Of a stretch of DNA of 64,000 bases, positions 8,704-19,600 are shown in pieces. The stretch spans positions 744,001-808,000 of the forward strand of contig NZ_MBUA01000001.1 in the NCBI RefSeq assembly GCF_014332695.1, written 5' to 3'. The DNA is from Flavihumibacter stibioxidans (GTDB taxonomy: Bacteria; Bacteroidota; Bacteroidia; Chitinophagales; Chitinophagaceae). Under the pieces are notes generated by a model, which searched no databases, had not been told where the DNA came from, and saw nothing but the letters and a program-made list of their open reading frames with translations. Made by a program: the position numbers and the translations under genes. Numbering within the stretch: position 1 is the stretch's first letter; each line of letters opens with the position of its first letter.

Positions 8704-9906
8704 TCACGCTACATTATTTACCCAATCGGCCTTTCCCTGAAAAATAAATCCGGCAATTTTCTCACCAAGTACCAGGTTGTCAAAATTTTCTTTCCCGGTC
8801 AAATATGCTCTTTTACTGATCTCTTCAGTTAACTCCGGATGGTCGAAGGCCTCTTTCATCTTTTCGGCGAAGGCAGTGACCTCATACCTGTCTGCTATAT
8901 ATGCATTATATCCATTTTTAAAATATGACCTTACCTCACCAAAATCTGTCGTAACAATTGCCCTGGCAGCGGCACAATATTCGCCCAGTTTATGCGGAAA
9001 TCTTGCTATATCCTGCTGGGTATTACGAAGTGGGATAAGCAATGCATAACTATTTCGGTACAGGTCAACAAGTTCCTGGTACGGTAAAGCAGAAAACAAT
9101 TTGATCTGGCTGGAATTGGGAGAGTCCTTTATAATTTTCCTGAGTTTATTCATCTGTTGTTCAGGTCCATTGCAAACAAGGTAGAGTTCTGCCTGGTTTA
9201 CTTGCGACTGTTCATATGACCTGATAACAAATTCAATTATTTCCAGGTAATTGGCACTGGCACAATAAAGGAAGTAGGGTGAACATGTCTTCAGCGGGCC
9301 TTCAAATTTGCTGAAATCAACAATAGCCGGAATTTTTAAAAGTTGCTTATGCAGATACCTTTTTCTCACCATGTCATGCAGGAAATCACTAATAACAATG
9401 ACCCTGTTTGCCAACCCGGCAGAATACTTATCGTACAATCCTTCATCCAACTTTTTTAAGATTCCCTTTGGGATATCCATGGAAGCGTTGTACTCAACTG
9501 TATCTATTATGACAGGTAAACCAGCCAGGCTGCCCAAAATACGATACCAGAGCACCTCTGAAAACTTGAGGGTCGTAACCAATAAAGCATGGACATTAGC
9601 CTTTCTCTTTTGTCCGAAAATAAACCCTGCCTCCCGGAATAAGCCCAGCAGTTTTTCCCAGTTTCTTCGAAGGAATGAGTCAGGCCGGAAAGCAGAACCA
9701 GAAGTATAGACATAGTCAATATTTTCAAACTTCCCGGTCGCGGGCAGGTTTTGTTTTCCTGCCTCGTGAACACCCTTCCTGCAAATTACAGTTACATGGC
9801 AACCTGCATGAATCAGCCCGCGTGAAATCTGCTTCTGCCGTTCAACCTGGGCTAATCCGATTGGGAAGCCACTGTACCCGACGTAAAAAACACTGTTTCT
9901 GTTCAT
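8704..9906 (-). CDS. GT4-like glycosyltransferase
   Basis: A 400-residue GT-B glycosyltransferase. I place the start at the ATG at 9906 because the family N-terminus (SVFYVGYSGFPIGLAQVERQ) begins there. The frame is open 56 codons further up but would then overlap the polymerase gene by about 145 bases. The C-terminal half has YFLYCASANYLEIIEFVIRS and RFPHKLGEYCAAARAIVTTD, a variant of the donor-binding motif with glutamate in KLGEY. It belongs to the same transcription unit, 22 bases after the polymerase stop. Sugar specificity is unknown. Confidence 0.85.
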   Translation of the reverse strand: MNRNSVFYVGYSGFPIGLAQVERQKQISRGLIHAGCHVTVICRKGVHEAGKQNLPATGKFENIDYVYTSGSAFRPDSFLRRNWEKLLGLFREAGFIFGQKRKANVHALLVTTLKFSEVLWYRILGSLAGLPVIIDTVEYNASMDIPKGILKKLDEGLYDKYSAGLANRVIVISDFLHDMVRKRYLHKQLLKIPAIVDFSKFEGPLKTCSPYFLYCASANYLEIIEFVIRSYEQSQVNQAELYLVCNGPEQQMNKLRKIIKDSPNSSQIKLFSALPYQELVDLYRNSYALLIPLRNTQQDIARFPHKLGEYCAAARAIVTTDFGEVRSYFKNGYNAYIADRYEVTAFAEKMKEAFDHPELTEEISKRAYLTGKENFDNLVLGEKIAGFIFQGKADWVNNVA

Positions 9907-9928
9907 TTCCTTCAATATTAATTCAAGT

Positions 9929-11212
9929 TCACGCCAGCAAGGCAGGTGAAGGTGGTTCCTGTTCTGGTTCACTGTAATGTTTGTATGCAACCTGGAAAAG
10001 GAAAAAGCAAATAAAGAAAGCAAAGTTGAAAAACACTTCGCTGAATGATAAAATGATGAGACTAAAAAAGGCAACCCAGGAAAGGACCGGATTTATATTG
10101 TAAAACCCAGCCATTTTACCAAAGGATCGTTTTACCCCGAAAAAGAAAAACAGGAAAAAGGGTATACCCCACCTGGCTAACTGATCGGTAACCCCATTAA
10201 TGCGAAAGACAGATTTATCCCAGGTAGCTACCCTGTTTTGGGAATGTGCCCCCCTTCCGAATAACAGGTAAAATGGTTTTTCGGGCAATTCCTTAATATC
10301 CAGGTAGGCACTGGACAACCTGGTATTACCAGACAGGAAAATTGCGTCAAATTCAACGTTCTTAACCTCCTTTTCAATTTTCTCGCCAAGAAAATCAAGT
10401 TCAGAATACCCATATAAAAACACGCCCATAAAAACTACCAGGGACATTACACGTAAAATGGGATCACGGTAAAGGAGAATATAATATGCGAATATGAAAA
10501 GGGAAGCAGCAAGATAAGTGGTGGTAGAAAAAGTGGTAACAATGGCCCCCAGATACAATAAGCCTCTTTTATTAAACACTGTTCCAGCCTGGAAAGAATT
10601 ATGAATAAGGCCAATTAAAAGGAAAGCGCCATATACAGTGGGTTCCCAAAAGGGTCCGCTGTTTCTGCGCAATCCCTCAAAGGTGGAATTAAAGTTCATT
10701 ACAATAATGTTCTGCGCTACCTGGTCAAAATCATATACCCTGTTTATCAATGTAAACTTTACAGGGGATACAGCCAATATAATATTCAGGAAAGAAGGAA
10801 AAAATAAAATCGGAACAAACAAAACCAGACTGATAATGGCAATCACTTTCAAAACCTTCTGATACACATGAAAAAAACCAGTAGACATTATGGCCACCGC
10901 CATGATAGCCTGGAAAAAGTTGAGGAATACATATACAGCGGTTCCCCCGTAATAGGAGCCGAAATATAAATATTGCATAACCAGAATGACCAGAAAGACT
11001 AAAGCATATTTAGAGAAATGCAGCAGGTTTATTTTAAGAAAACGGATTCCAAGTAATGCATAAAGGGTTAACCCGATAACAAATACAGAGGCATTGGCTA
11101 TCAATAAAGGTGAGCCCGAAATTCCGATTAGCCAGATCATAAAAACAACCTGGTAAATCCGCTCAATAGGGGGTAATTTCTGAAATGCTATGGTTTCCGG
11201 GTGATTATTCAT
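9929..11212 (-). CDS. Wzy-like O-antigen/exopolysaccharide polymerase
   Basis: A 427-residue, very hydrophobic protein with ten or more predicted membrane segments and a large loop between about residues 155 and 200 that carries RRNSGPFWEPTVYGAFLLIG. This RxxGxFWEP..xxxF pattern is typical of Wzy polymerases and O-antigen ligases in Bacteroidota loci. A second soluble loop (residues 290-340) contains LSGNTRLSSAYLDIKELPEK and LFGRGAHSQNRVATWDKSVF. It likely joins repeat units at the outer face of the inner membrane. Its ATG overlaps the stop of the flippase gene by four bases. Polymerase rather than ligase is inferred from the Wza/Wzc/Wzx context. Confidence 0.82.
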   Translation of the reverse strand: MNNHPETIAFQKLPPIERIYQVVFMIWLIGISGSPLLIANASVFVIGLTLYALLGIRFLKINLLHFSKYALVFLVILVMQYLYFGSYYGGTAVYVFLNFFQAIMAVAIMSTGFFHVYQKVLKVIAIISLVLFVPILFFPSFLNIILAVSPVKFTLINRVYDFDQVAQNIIVMNFNSTFEGLRRNSGPFWEPTVYGAFLLIGLIHNSFQAGTVFNKRGLLYLGAIVTTFSTTTYLAASLFIFAYYILLYRDPILRVMSLVVFMGVFLYGYSELDFLGEKIEKEVKNVEFDAIFLSGNTRLSSAYLDIKELPEKPFYLLFGRGAHSQNRVATWDKSVFRINGVTDQLARWGIPFFLFFFFGVKRSFGKMAGFYNINPVLSWVAFFSLIILSFSEVFFNFAFFICFFLFQVAYKHYSEPEQEPPSPALLA

Positions 11213-12567
11213 TTATTCCAGATGCCTGTGGCATTTTTATTAATAATTTTTTCAGTCTGAATATAAAACACGACCGACATCAGCAGATGGATCAGTATAT
11301 TACTCATAACGACACCCTGAATGCCCCATATCCTGCCAAGAAAAATCGACAGTGGGATATTTACCACTATGCAAATGAGATACATAACCAATTGCAGCCT
11401 GATTTTTCCAACCCCATTCAGAAAATAACAATGCGACGCAACCCATGCGTTGCCCAGTACATTAAAAAAAACCACCATCGATAAACTAAATGGTATAGAT
11501 ACCGCATCACCAATCCATAGTTTGTACACAACCGGGGAGATCAGTAAAAGCATGGCTGCCCCCAAACTGACAATCATCCAGAACTTCCTTATTTTTTTAA
11601 CTACACTTCTGATCCATACAAAATCATCTTTTGCGTAGGCATCGGTAAATGCACTCCAGAATGGGGTGATCGCAATAGTGAGCAAAATGGTTACAACTGA
11701 AAACAGTTTATACGCGATATTGAATGTTGTGACCTCTTCGGGTCCCATCAATTGTGTAATTATGATATTGCTGGTTTGGTACAATACAATAACACCCAGT
11801 TGAATAACGAAGAAAAAACCTCCCAGCCCGAGGAGTTGTCTGGCATTGGAAAGGTCAATATATTTAAAGGATGGCGCTATTGCCTTCAACCTGCCTGAAT
11901 AGAGAAAGAAGCCTGCAATCAGAAGAACCAGAGGAGGGAGTCCTGTTAATACCAGGACAAGATAAAAGAGGGAACCTTCAGTGAACCTGGACAATAGAAA
12001 AATTGCCGTAGCAGAACCCATTTGTCCGAGAAATAAAATGAATGAAACGCTGGCAGATTCCTGCCGGGCGGTAAGTACCACATTGATTAACTGTACAATA
12101 AACTGAACACAGAACAGGTAAAACAGCCATTGAACAATAAAGCCAAGGTTCAGCCCAGGTTCATTCACATTCAAGACTTTATTCCAGTTAATATGGGGAT
12201 TTATAAAACTAAAAATCAGCGCGGCAAGAACAGCAATTGCCATCACTAATACATACGTTGTGCTGACGTATTTTTTTGCGTTATCATAATCATCAAGGGC
12301 TATGGCAGTGGCGAGTTTATTTCTGAGCCCGTTCCCTAAACCAATATCCATAAAACTGAACCAACCGATTATTGAACTAAGCGTCAGCCACATGCCATAT
12401 TGAACCTTATTGATATATCCGATGGTAATCGGAACGATTACAAATCCGACCAATACACTAAGTCCTTTGATAAGGAATGAGTAAAGTACATTTCTTTTTA
12501 CGGTCAGTGAGCGCTCGCTGCCTTTGATAAAATAATTCCGTATGACCCCAGATAACTGCTTCATCAT
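11209..12567 (-). CDS. Wzx-like polysaccharide flippase (MOP superfamily)
   Basis: A 452-residue protein with about twelve to fourteen membrane helices and the N-terminal pattern of Wzx/RfbX proteins: SFLIKGLSVLVGFVIVPITI, GYINKVQYGMWLTLSSIIG and FMDIGLGNGLRNKLATAIA. The last block is common to Bacteroidota oligosaccharide flippases. It is expected to flip lipid-linked repeat units from the cytoplasmic to the periplasmic face of the inner membrane. The stop overlaps the polymerase start as ATGA, so the two membrane partners are probably translationally coupled. Two adjacent ATG codons (12567 and 12564) can serve as start. Confidence 0.9.
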   Translation of the reverse strand: MMKQLSGVIRNYFIKGSERSLTVKRNVLYSFLIKGLSVLVGFVIVPITIGYINKVQYGMWLTLSSIIGWFSFMDIGLGNGLRNKLATAIALDDYDNAKKYVSTTYVLVMAIAVLAALIFSFINPHINWNKVLNVNEPGLNLGFIVQWLFYLFCVQFIVQLINVVLTARQESASVSFILFLGQMGSATAIFLLSRFTEGSLFYLVLVLTGLPPLVLLIAGFFLYSGRLKAIAPSFKYIDLSNARQLLGLGGFFFVIQLGVIVLYQTSNIIITQLMGPEEVTTFNIAYKLFSVVTILLTIAITPFWSAFTDAYAKDDFVWIRSVVKKIRKFWMIVSLGAAMLLLISPVVYKLWIGDAVSIPFSLSMVVFFNVLGNAWVASHCYFLNGVGKIRLQLVMYLICIVVNIPLSIFLGRIWGIQGVVMSNILIHLLMSVVFYIQTEKIINKNATGIWNK

Positions 12568-12678
12568 TTTGTGGTTTCAGTAATAACACATACGGCTACG
12601 CCGCCTCAGTCACATTTCAGGTACCAAGCACAATATCAAGTATGCGCACATGCACAACATATAGGGTGTACTTCAATA

Positions 12679-14985
12679 CTAATCAGAATTAAGGTCATAG
12701 CCATATCCCAGACCGTCACCATACCCTTTCACCGCAAATCCACGTTTCCCGATGCCATTGAATACAATGGCAGGAGAATTCAGGCCATTCGCATCCTGCC
12801 GGTTCGCAAATGCGACCAGAGCTGTCTTAGGTGTAACACCATGACGGACTACCAACAGGCTCTTATCGCAATAAGTTGCAATTCTCCTGTCATTTGCGTT
12901 TCGGCTCAACGGCCCTGAACAGAAAATAACTCCATCAAAACTGTTCCTCAAATCAGCAAAAAGATTTTCTACAAACTGGTGATCAGGAAACAAATCAGAA
13001 TTCTCAGATGATGTGCCAAATGGCATAATATATAGTTGTGCATTTTCAGCAGACCGGTAAACCGTATCCTGTACAGAAAGCCTGGAACTGATCAGGTCTG
13101 TATATCCCTTTTTTCCTTGCAGGGAAAAATGATTCGTAATAGTCTGTTTGTTGCTGTCAAGGTCAACGATGAGTACCTTTTTCCCCGCTAGCGCCATACT
13201 GCTTGCCAGGTTTAGCCCGACAAAGGCCTTACCTTCCTTTTTTACAAAGGAAGTGATAAATATAATTTTATCGTTTTGTGAGCCATTATTGTAAAACAAC
13301 TGGTTTCGGATTGACCGGAACTGTTCAGCTACCTTGCCACTGGCACCTTTTTCAAACACCTGTAAATTTGATTTACGATTCTGGAAAACCTCACCAATAA
13401 CGGGTATGCTTGTAATTGCTTCTATTTCCTTCCTGAAAAGCACATTCTTATTCATGCCTTCGCGATACTCTACGAAGAGCAAACCCAACAGAAAAGCCCC
13501 GATAAGGCTTCCCGCATAAATAAATAACTTTTTGGGGCTGACAGCCTTTACAGAAGCTTCAGCCAGGTCAATGATCCTTGAGTCGGGATTGGTTGTGGCA
13601 TAAGACAATGCCGCTTCCTCACGTCTTTGAAGCAGGAAAGAATATATCTGGTTTTTGATGGATTGCTGGCGGCTGATTTCAATAAGCTGTTTTTCCTTGT
13701 GCGGAATAGTACTCAGCATAGACATGTAACGGTTGCCGGTACTTTCCAGTTTATTCCGGTTGATGGCCAAAGAAGTCCGCTGGTTCTGGATCATTTCGGA
13801 AATGGTAGGTCTGAGCGTGGCAATCTGTTCAGATAAGGAACTCAAAATAGGACTGTTTTCCCCGGTAGTTTTTTTCAGTTTGTCATACTGGAACTGGGCA
13901 TCATTCAATCTGTCAAGCATCTGGCTAAGGCTTGGATCATCAACCCCCAATGCAGAAGGTATCATACCGCTTCCGATCTGCTTTGAACTGACATATTTTT
14001 CCACTTCATCCAGAACAGCCATTTTAATATTCACATCCTGGATCTGCCTGTCGTACTGGCCAACATTTTCAAGGTAGAGTTTACCCTGCGCACTGATATC
14101 GACTATACCTGCCGTTGACCGGTATCGCTCGATAGCATTTTCAACAGAATCCAGCTGACCAGATACATATTGAAGCCGGTTTTCAACAGATGCAAGAATA
14201 TTCCCAGCAAGAAGGTTCTTCTCCTCGATTTCCGCCTGAACATATAACCTGATTAATTCATTTATGATCTGCTTTCCACGTTCCGGTTCGCTATCATTGA
14301 GACTTATTTCCACTACCGATGCAAGTCGGTTTACAGGATTTACATGGAGGCTTTTAGCCAATCCTTCTTCAACTTTCCTGATATCTATTAATGAAAAACT
14401 ATAGGTATGTTGCCCGGGCTTGGAAACATAGCTGGTATTACTCAGAAAACTTAATTCACCCCAGGGTGTTTTTACAACCTGGTTCAACGGATAATTTTTA
14501 CCCTGTATAGTCAATTGCCGGGTATTTTCATCAAACACGGCTGTAATATTATCCTGGTCAGTAATTTTTTCAGGCATTGCAGCCTGTATCCTGAAGGGTG
14601 CCGTTTGAAAAGCTGATACTTTCCTGGATTGCTCATGCCTGAAGATCGGCGCATACAGGTAAAGGTTCTTCACAACCTTTCTGATCAGCGTTCTGGATTG
14701 TATAACTTCAATTTCATTTTCCACAATAGTATTGGCCTTGAATACATCGAGGGCTTCTATCATTTTCGACTCATCAATCCCTTTCTGTTCATCCTTAATA
14801 AGGATCCTTGCTTTTACTTCATAGCTTTTTTCAGCCCATTGCCCATACATATAGGCCAATGCAAGACAAAGTGCACCAAGCAATATGAATACCGGCCAAT
14901 ACGGAGCGTATTTCTGGATAATAGCCTTCACAAATGCATCATCTTTGCGGGAATTGGGCATATTCTGTTTCTGATCTGTGACCAT
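12679..14985 (-). CDS. Wzc-like chain-length/BY-kinase protein with degenerate ATPase motifs
   Basis: A 768-residue Wzc-type protein. It has a Wzz domain with a first membrane segment near residues 30-50, a long periplasmic coiled-coil part with the family block IYSFLLQRREEAALSYA, a second membrane segment (LFIYAGSLIGAFLLGLLFVE), and a C-terminal BY-kinase/ParA-like domain. The kinase motifs are damaged. Walker A reads KKEGKA, with Lys586 followed by Ala instead of Ser/Thr. Walker A-prime (VLIVDLD, Asp608/Asp610) is kept. The Walker B position reads GVIFCSGP, with Cys689 where the aspartate is expected. The tail still has three tyrosines. It probably controls chain length and export but may not phosphorylate. 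The start at 14985 avoids overlapping the Wza gene. Confidence 0.88.
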   Translation of the reverse strand: MVTDQKQNMPNSRKDDAFVKAIIQKYAPYWPVFILLGALCLALAYMYGQWAEKSYEVKARILIKDEQKGIDESKMIEALDVFKANTIVENEIEVIQSRTLIRKVVKNLYLYAPIFRHEQSRKVSAFQTAPFRIQAAMPEKITDQDNITAVFDENTRQLTIQGKNYPLNQVVKTPWGELSFLSNTSYVSKPGQHTYSFSLIDIRKVEEGLAKSLHVNPVNRLASVVEISLNDSEPERGKQIINELIRLYVQAEIEEKNLLAGNILASVENRLQYVSGQLDSVENAIERYRSTAGIVDISAQGKLYLENVGQYDRQIQDVNIKMAVLDEVEKYVSSKQIGSGMIPSALGVDDPSLSQMLDRLNDAQFQYDKLKKTTGENSPILSSLSEQIATLRPTISEMIQNQRTSLAINRNKLESTGNRYMSMLSTIPHKEKQLIEISRQQSIKNQIYSFLLQRREEAALSYATTNPDSRIIDLAEASVKAVSPKKLFIYAGSLIGAFLLGLLFVEYREGMNKNVLFRKEIEAITSIPVIGEVFQNRKSNLQVFEKGASGKVAEQFRSIRNQLFYNNGSQNDKIIFITSFVKKEGKAFVGLNLASSMALAGKKVLIVDLDSNKQTITNHFSLQGKKGYTDLISSRLSVQDTVYRSAENAQLYIMPFGTSSENSDLFPDHQFVENLFADLRNSFDGVIFCSGPLSRNANDRRIATYCDKSLLVVRHGVTPKTALVAFANRQDANGLNSPAIVFNGIGKRGFAVKGYGDGLGYGYDLNSD

Positions 14986-15010
14986 ATAAATTGTTTTGTA
15001 ATGGGGTAAA

Positions 15011-15793
15011 TTATCGCAGGATCCTGTCCACAACTATTGCGGCGAAAGTCAGGCTGCTTATAAGAATAGGCAACAACTGGTCTCCCCTGCTGGTACTTTT
15101 AACCTTAGCCCGGTTTGATTCCACATATACCACATCATTTGATTTCAGATAATAAAACGGAGACCTGAAAATTTCATCGGAATTCAGATTGAGGTGCCTG
15201 ATGATTTTTTTCCCTTCTTCTTCCCGTATCACCATTACGTTATCCCTTTTCGCATAAAGGGTAAGGTCACCAGCAAAGCCGACGGCTTCCAGAATAGAAA
15301 TTTTTTCATTGGGCACAGTGACCACACCAGGCCTTCCGACTTCGCCCAAAACTGTAACCCTGAAATTCATAATTCGTGTAATTACGATGGGATCAACCAG
15401 TAATTTTTTTCGCAGTATTTCAGCCCGGATTGTATCAGTCACCTGTTTTTTGGTAAGTCCCAAAACATTAACATCACCAATAACCGGAAAGGTAATATTG
15501 CCCTCCTGGTTTACGAGATAACCGGATACCTGTTCAATACTGGCAACAATATTGGTACTGGGTACACTTGTAATGGGAGAATTGAAAATTGCACTGGCTT
15601 CGGGGTTCAGGCTGCTTACGGAAATACTCAGGACATCACCCTTTCTGATAACAGGATCAAAACTCATGGCCAGATTCCTGAACTCTGTGTCTGGCAATCC
15701 ATTGAAATATCTTGCTTTTTCAGGGCTTGCACAGGATGCCAGCATAATACATGCATAAACACCACAGGTAAAAGCAATTAATTTTATTTTCAT
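15011..15793 (-). CDS. Wza-like polysaccharide export outer-membrane lipoprotein
   Basis: A 260-residue lipoprotein. The signal peptide ends in a lipobox (MLASC, cysteine near residue 21). A polysaccharide export domain follows (FDPVIRKGDVLSISVSSLNP), then a VTVLGEVGRPGVVTVPNEKI block, which is the SLBB beta-grasp pattern, and a C-terminal hydrophobic stretch (LLPILISSLTFAAIVV) that may form the pore helix. Wza proteins form the outer-membrane channel joined to Wzc. It is the first gene of the locus; the Wzc-like gene starts 26 bases downstream of its stop. Confidence 0.92.
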   Translation of the reverse strand: MKIKLIAFTCGVYACIMLASCASPEKARYFNGLPDTEFRNLAMSFDPVIRKGDVLSISVSSLNPEASAIFNSPITSVPSTNIVASIEQVSGYLVNQEGNITFPVIGDVNVLGLTKKQVTDTIRAEILRKKLLVDPIVITRIMNFRVTVLGEVGRPGVVTVPNEKISILEAVGFAGDLTLYAKRDNVMVIREEEGKKIIRHLNLNSDEIFRSPFYYLKSNDVVYVESNRAKVKSTSRGDQLLPILISSLTFAAIVVDRILR

Positions 15794-16670
15794 AATCAGT
15801 CATTGATGACCTTCGGGTGCCAGAATTCTGTAAAACGAATCAATAAGAATGGCAAAACAAAAGTGTACGAAAATTCAAATTTTCATAAGCACCTGATTGT
15901 CAAGGGTTAATGGTTTTTTTAATGAAGGGGCTGAAACAAAATCCCCAACGAACAAATATAATTATCAATTAATGAAATACGAAATCCCCGGTTAATTAAA
16001 TAATCGTAAAGCTCCCAGCCCTACTCAGTTTTTTTACCAGGAAAAACAACATCAGAACGAAAGGATTCAAGAATTATTTTAATATGAAATGATAACCTGG
16101 TGAAGAATTTAAAAGTCCTATATATCAACTTGAACATTAATTACGTTTATGGATTGTTGAAAACCCTGTGGATTACCCTTGAAAACATTTTCCTGTTTTG
16201 GCATGGAACTTGTATGTTTTGATCCGTATTAAATCCAATGTTGTATGAACAAATCTGTACCCAACCCTGGGATAGGAATGTCAAATACTGTAAGAAGGCG
16301 ATCTGCTATACAGTATATCAATTCCTCCCACTACCCTCCTCCTTCACGCATCCATTCGATGCATTTTCATTATCAGAATTTTGGTTTATCGGTCAGTAAT
16401 GCTAACCGGAAATTATCAGGAGCCAGTAATGGCGGTAATGCCGTTTCAGCAAATAGCCTGGCGGGCAACAAACGCATGCATTGCGATATTATTATGCCCA
16501 TAACCCCTTGATATATCAAATATTTCAAAAAATTCTGATATAAATAACCTAAAACTTCAGGCAGAAGCATGGTTTAATCCGAATCCGGTTACACCGGTTG
16601 ATTTTTAACTGTTGAAGCAGGTCAATCCTGCAAAAATGAATTGAGGCGATTATTTAAAAATCCAAGCACC
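15794..16670. other. 877-bp gap between the divergent polysaccharide operon and the lyase gene
   Basis: This AT-rich stretch has no convincing gene. An 88-codon frame at 16245-16511 (+) has no recognisable domain, signal or promoter. On the minus strand a possible -7 element for the wza gene lies at 15953-15960. Just before the lyase start there are two small hairpins, CCGGT-TAC-ACCGG at 16585-16597 and GCAGG-TCAAT-CCTGC at 16617-16631, which would fall in that gene's leader. The length suggests a control region serving both directions. Confidence 0.4.
15953..15960 (-). promoter_or_regulatory. Candidate -7 element of the polysaccharide operon
   Basis: On the minus strand the octamer is TATATTTG, a full match to the Bacteroidota -7 consensus TAnnTTTG, about 160 bases before the wza-like start. 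No clear TTTG partner sits 19-21 bases upstream, so the call is tentative. Confidence 0.35.
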
Positions 16671-19600
16671 ATGAAAACATTAGTAGCTGTATTAATGCTG
16701 ATGCTCCCCTTTTTTGGAAACGCGCAGACCTGGCGGGCCTTTTCCATGAGCGACAGCAACCCGGAAACGGGATTCCAGGGCACCAAAGAATGTTGTTCCG
16801 TTAGTTTCCAGGCGGAAACATCAATCAAACGATTTGGCAAAACGGCTTTAAGGATTGAACTAAACAAAACAGACCCATCCCCCACAGACGGAAGCGGAAG
16901 CAAGCGAGCAGAAAAATATTATAATTACGGATCAACAAAAACAGCACAGAATGCTAATCTCAGGTGGTATGCATTCAGCATGTTCAGCCCAGCTGCCACC
17001 AATGCATCGGATCCGGCAGAAGAGATTCGCTTTCAATTACACAGCAATGTTGGCTCTCCCGTTTGTGCACTGGAATTAAAAAGCGGTACCTGGAGAATTG
17101 CCAGGAGGAATTCATCGGGAGTTACCTACACAAATATTGCACCCATCAACTATGATGTATGGGAAGATTGGGTTTTCTATTTTGATGAATCACAGGGAAC
17201 AGACGGCTCCATCAAAGTATGGCGTAACGATGTTCTACTGTATACTTTTACCGGAACGACCAACTACAGTAATTCCACCGCCATCTATCCCTATCCCAAT
17301 ATTGGAATTTACAAGTGGCCATGGTCAGGCACCTGGAATCCTGCCAGTACTGCAACCAAAAGGGTATTTTATGTAGATTCTGTTTTTTACGGCACATCAG
17401 CGGCCACCTATGAAAATATGGATGTAACGCCCGCAGGTTCAACACCGCCCCCAACAGATGTCAACCAGGCACCCACATCAAATGCCGGAAGTGACCTGGT
17501 TATTACACTACCAACCAATTCAGCTACTCTTAATGGCAGTAAATCTGCTGACAGCGATGGAACCATCGCATCTTACAAATGGTCCCAGGTTTCAGGTCCT
17601 TCTGCTGCGGTTCTGACAAATGGCTCCAGTTCTACTGCCACGGCTTCAGGACTCCTGGCGGGGACTTATGTTTTCAGGCTGACTGTAACAGATAATAATG
17701 GCGCTACGGCCACTGATGATGTTTCCGTTACAGTTGTGCAAAACACTTCTGCGGGCAATCAGGCTCCAGTCGCCAATGCCGGTACCAACAAAACAGTAAC
17801 GCTCCCAACCAACAGTACATCCCTAAGTGCATCAGGTTCAAATGACCCAGATGGCAGTATTACCGCATACCGCTGGACTCAAACTTCCGGGCCCAGCAGT
17901 TCGACATTGACAAATGCTTCCACGGTAAATCTGACAGTAGGTGGATTAATCCAGGGTACCTATACCTACCGGTTAACTGTAACCGATAATCTTGGTGCAA
18001 CCGGTACAGCAACGGTTTCCGTTACCGTCAATGCTGCCACCACCACAAATCAGGCACCTTCGGCCGATGCAGGTAGTGCCAAAACTATTACACTTCCCAC
18101 AAACAGTGTTTCATTAAGCGGAAGTGGCTCTACCGATTCGGATGGAACAATTGCATCCTACAGGTGGTCACAGGTATCCGGTCCCAATACGGCAACACTT
18201 ACCAATGCCACTTCTGTAACGACTACCGCATCAAATCTTATTCAGGGAACCTATAGCTTTCGTCTTACGGTTACCGACAATAGCGGAGCCAGTTCATCAG
18301 CAACAGTTTCCGTGACTGTAAATGCCGACGCCACTGCTACCAACCAGGCACCTGTGGCCAATGCAGGCAGCGCAAAGACGATAACACTTCCATCGAACAG
18401 TGTCTCCTTGACAGGAAGTGCCTCAACCGATTCTGATGGAACAATTGCATCGTATAGGTGGACCCAGGTATCCGGTCCTAATACAGCAACACTTACCAAT
18501 GCCACATATGCAACAGCTACAGCATCAAATCTCATCCAGGGAATCTACAGCTTTCGGCTCACTGTTACCGACAATGACGGCGCCAGTGGTTCTGCGACCG
18601 TTTCCATTACGGTAAATGCTGCCGCCACATCCACCACTAATAAAGCACCCGTTGCCAACGCGGGTTCAAATAAATCAATCAGGCTCCCAACTAGTTCAGT
18701 ATCATTAAGCGGTGCTGCTTCTTTTGATCCTGATGGGAGCATCAAGTCCTATAAATGGACCCAAACCTGCGGCCCATCCACTGTTACTTTTTCCAGCACC
18801 ATGTACCCCAACATAACAGTGTACAAGCTGAAGGAGGGAACGTACTGCTTTAAGCTCCAGGTTTGGGACAACAGCGGGGCAACTGCTTCAGCCACTGTAT
18901 CTGTAATTGTTTATCCGGCACTGGCATCAGTTAAACAGGCTCCTATAGCCGTAACCAGTGGCAAACAAACGGTTGTTGAAGGCACCGCCGGTATCCTGAC
19001 AGGAAAAGGATCATACGACCCTGATGGCGTGATTTCAACTTACAGCTGGATTCAGGAAAGCGGTCCGTCTGCTGCAACAATTGCTGATTCAACTGCTGAT
19101 TCAACCACGGTATCCAACCTGAAACCAGGTACTTATAATTTCCAGTTGATAGTAACAGACAATGACGGATTAACTGGCACAGCCACTCATATCATTGAAG
19201 TAATTGCGGCTCCGGAACCACCGAACGCAGCGCCAATAATTGTTCTGCCCGACACCATCATGGTAGACGCGCAGTACGATACCGTGCGGCTTGATGCAAG
19301 TAACTCATATGATACAGATGGCCAGATCCTGAAATATCAGTGGAAACTGGTAAATGGTCCTGCCAACGCTGTCATAAGTAACCCCAATGCTGCTGCCACT
19401 ACAGTTAGTAAACTGAAACCAGGCGCCGTTTATATTTACCAGGTAATTGCAGTTGACAATGATGGAGCAAGCAGTAAAAAACAATTGACGGTTACTGTTG
19501 CCTCCAGGAACAGTAATGATGCAGTTACAGTTATGAGCACCTATCCAAACCCGACCAGGTCCACCTTCACGCTAAGACTGGACGATAATGTTACTGGTCA

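Noticed and set aside
8704-10074. A longer form of the GT4 protein starting at 10074
   Set aside because: It would overlap the polymerase gene by about 145 bases and the added 56 residues are unlike the family; the start at 9906 fits.
16245-16511. An 88-codon frame in the gap before the lyase gene
   Set aside because: No domain, signal, promoter or neighbour supports it; composition does not look like the nearby genes.
17463-19519. Regular repeats that might suggest a CRISPR or other repeat array
   Set aside because: They are in-frame, about 294 bp long, diverged, and encode PKD-type domains.
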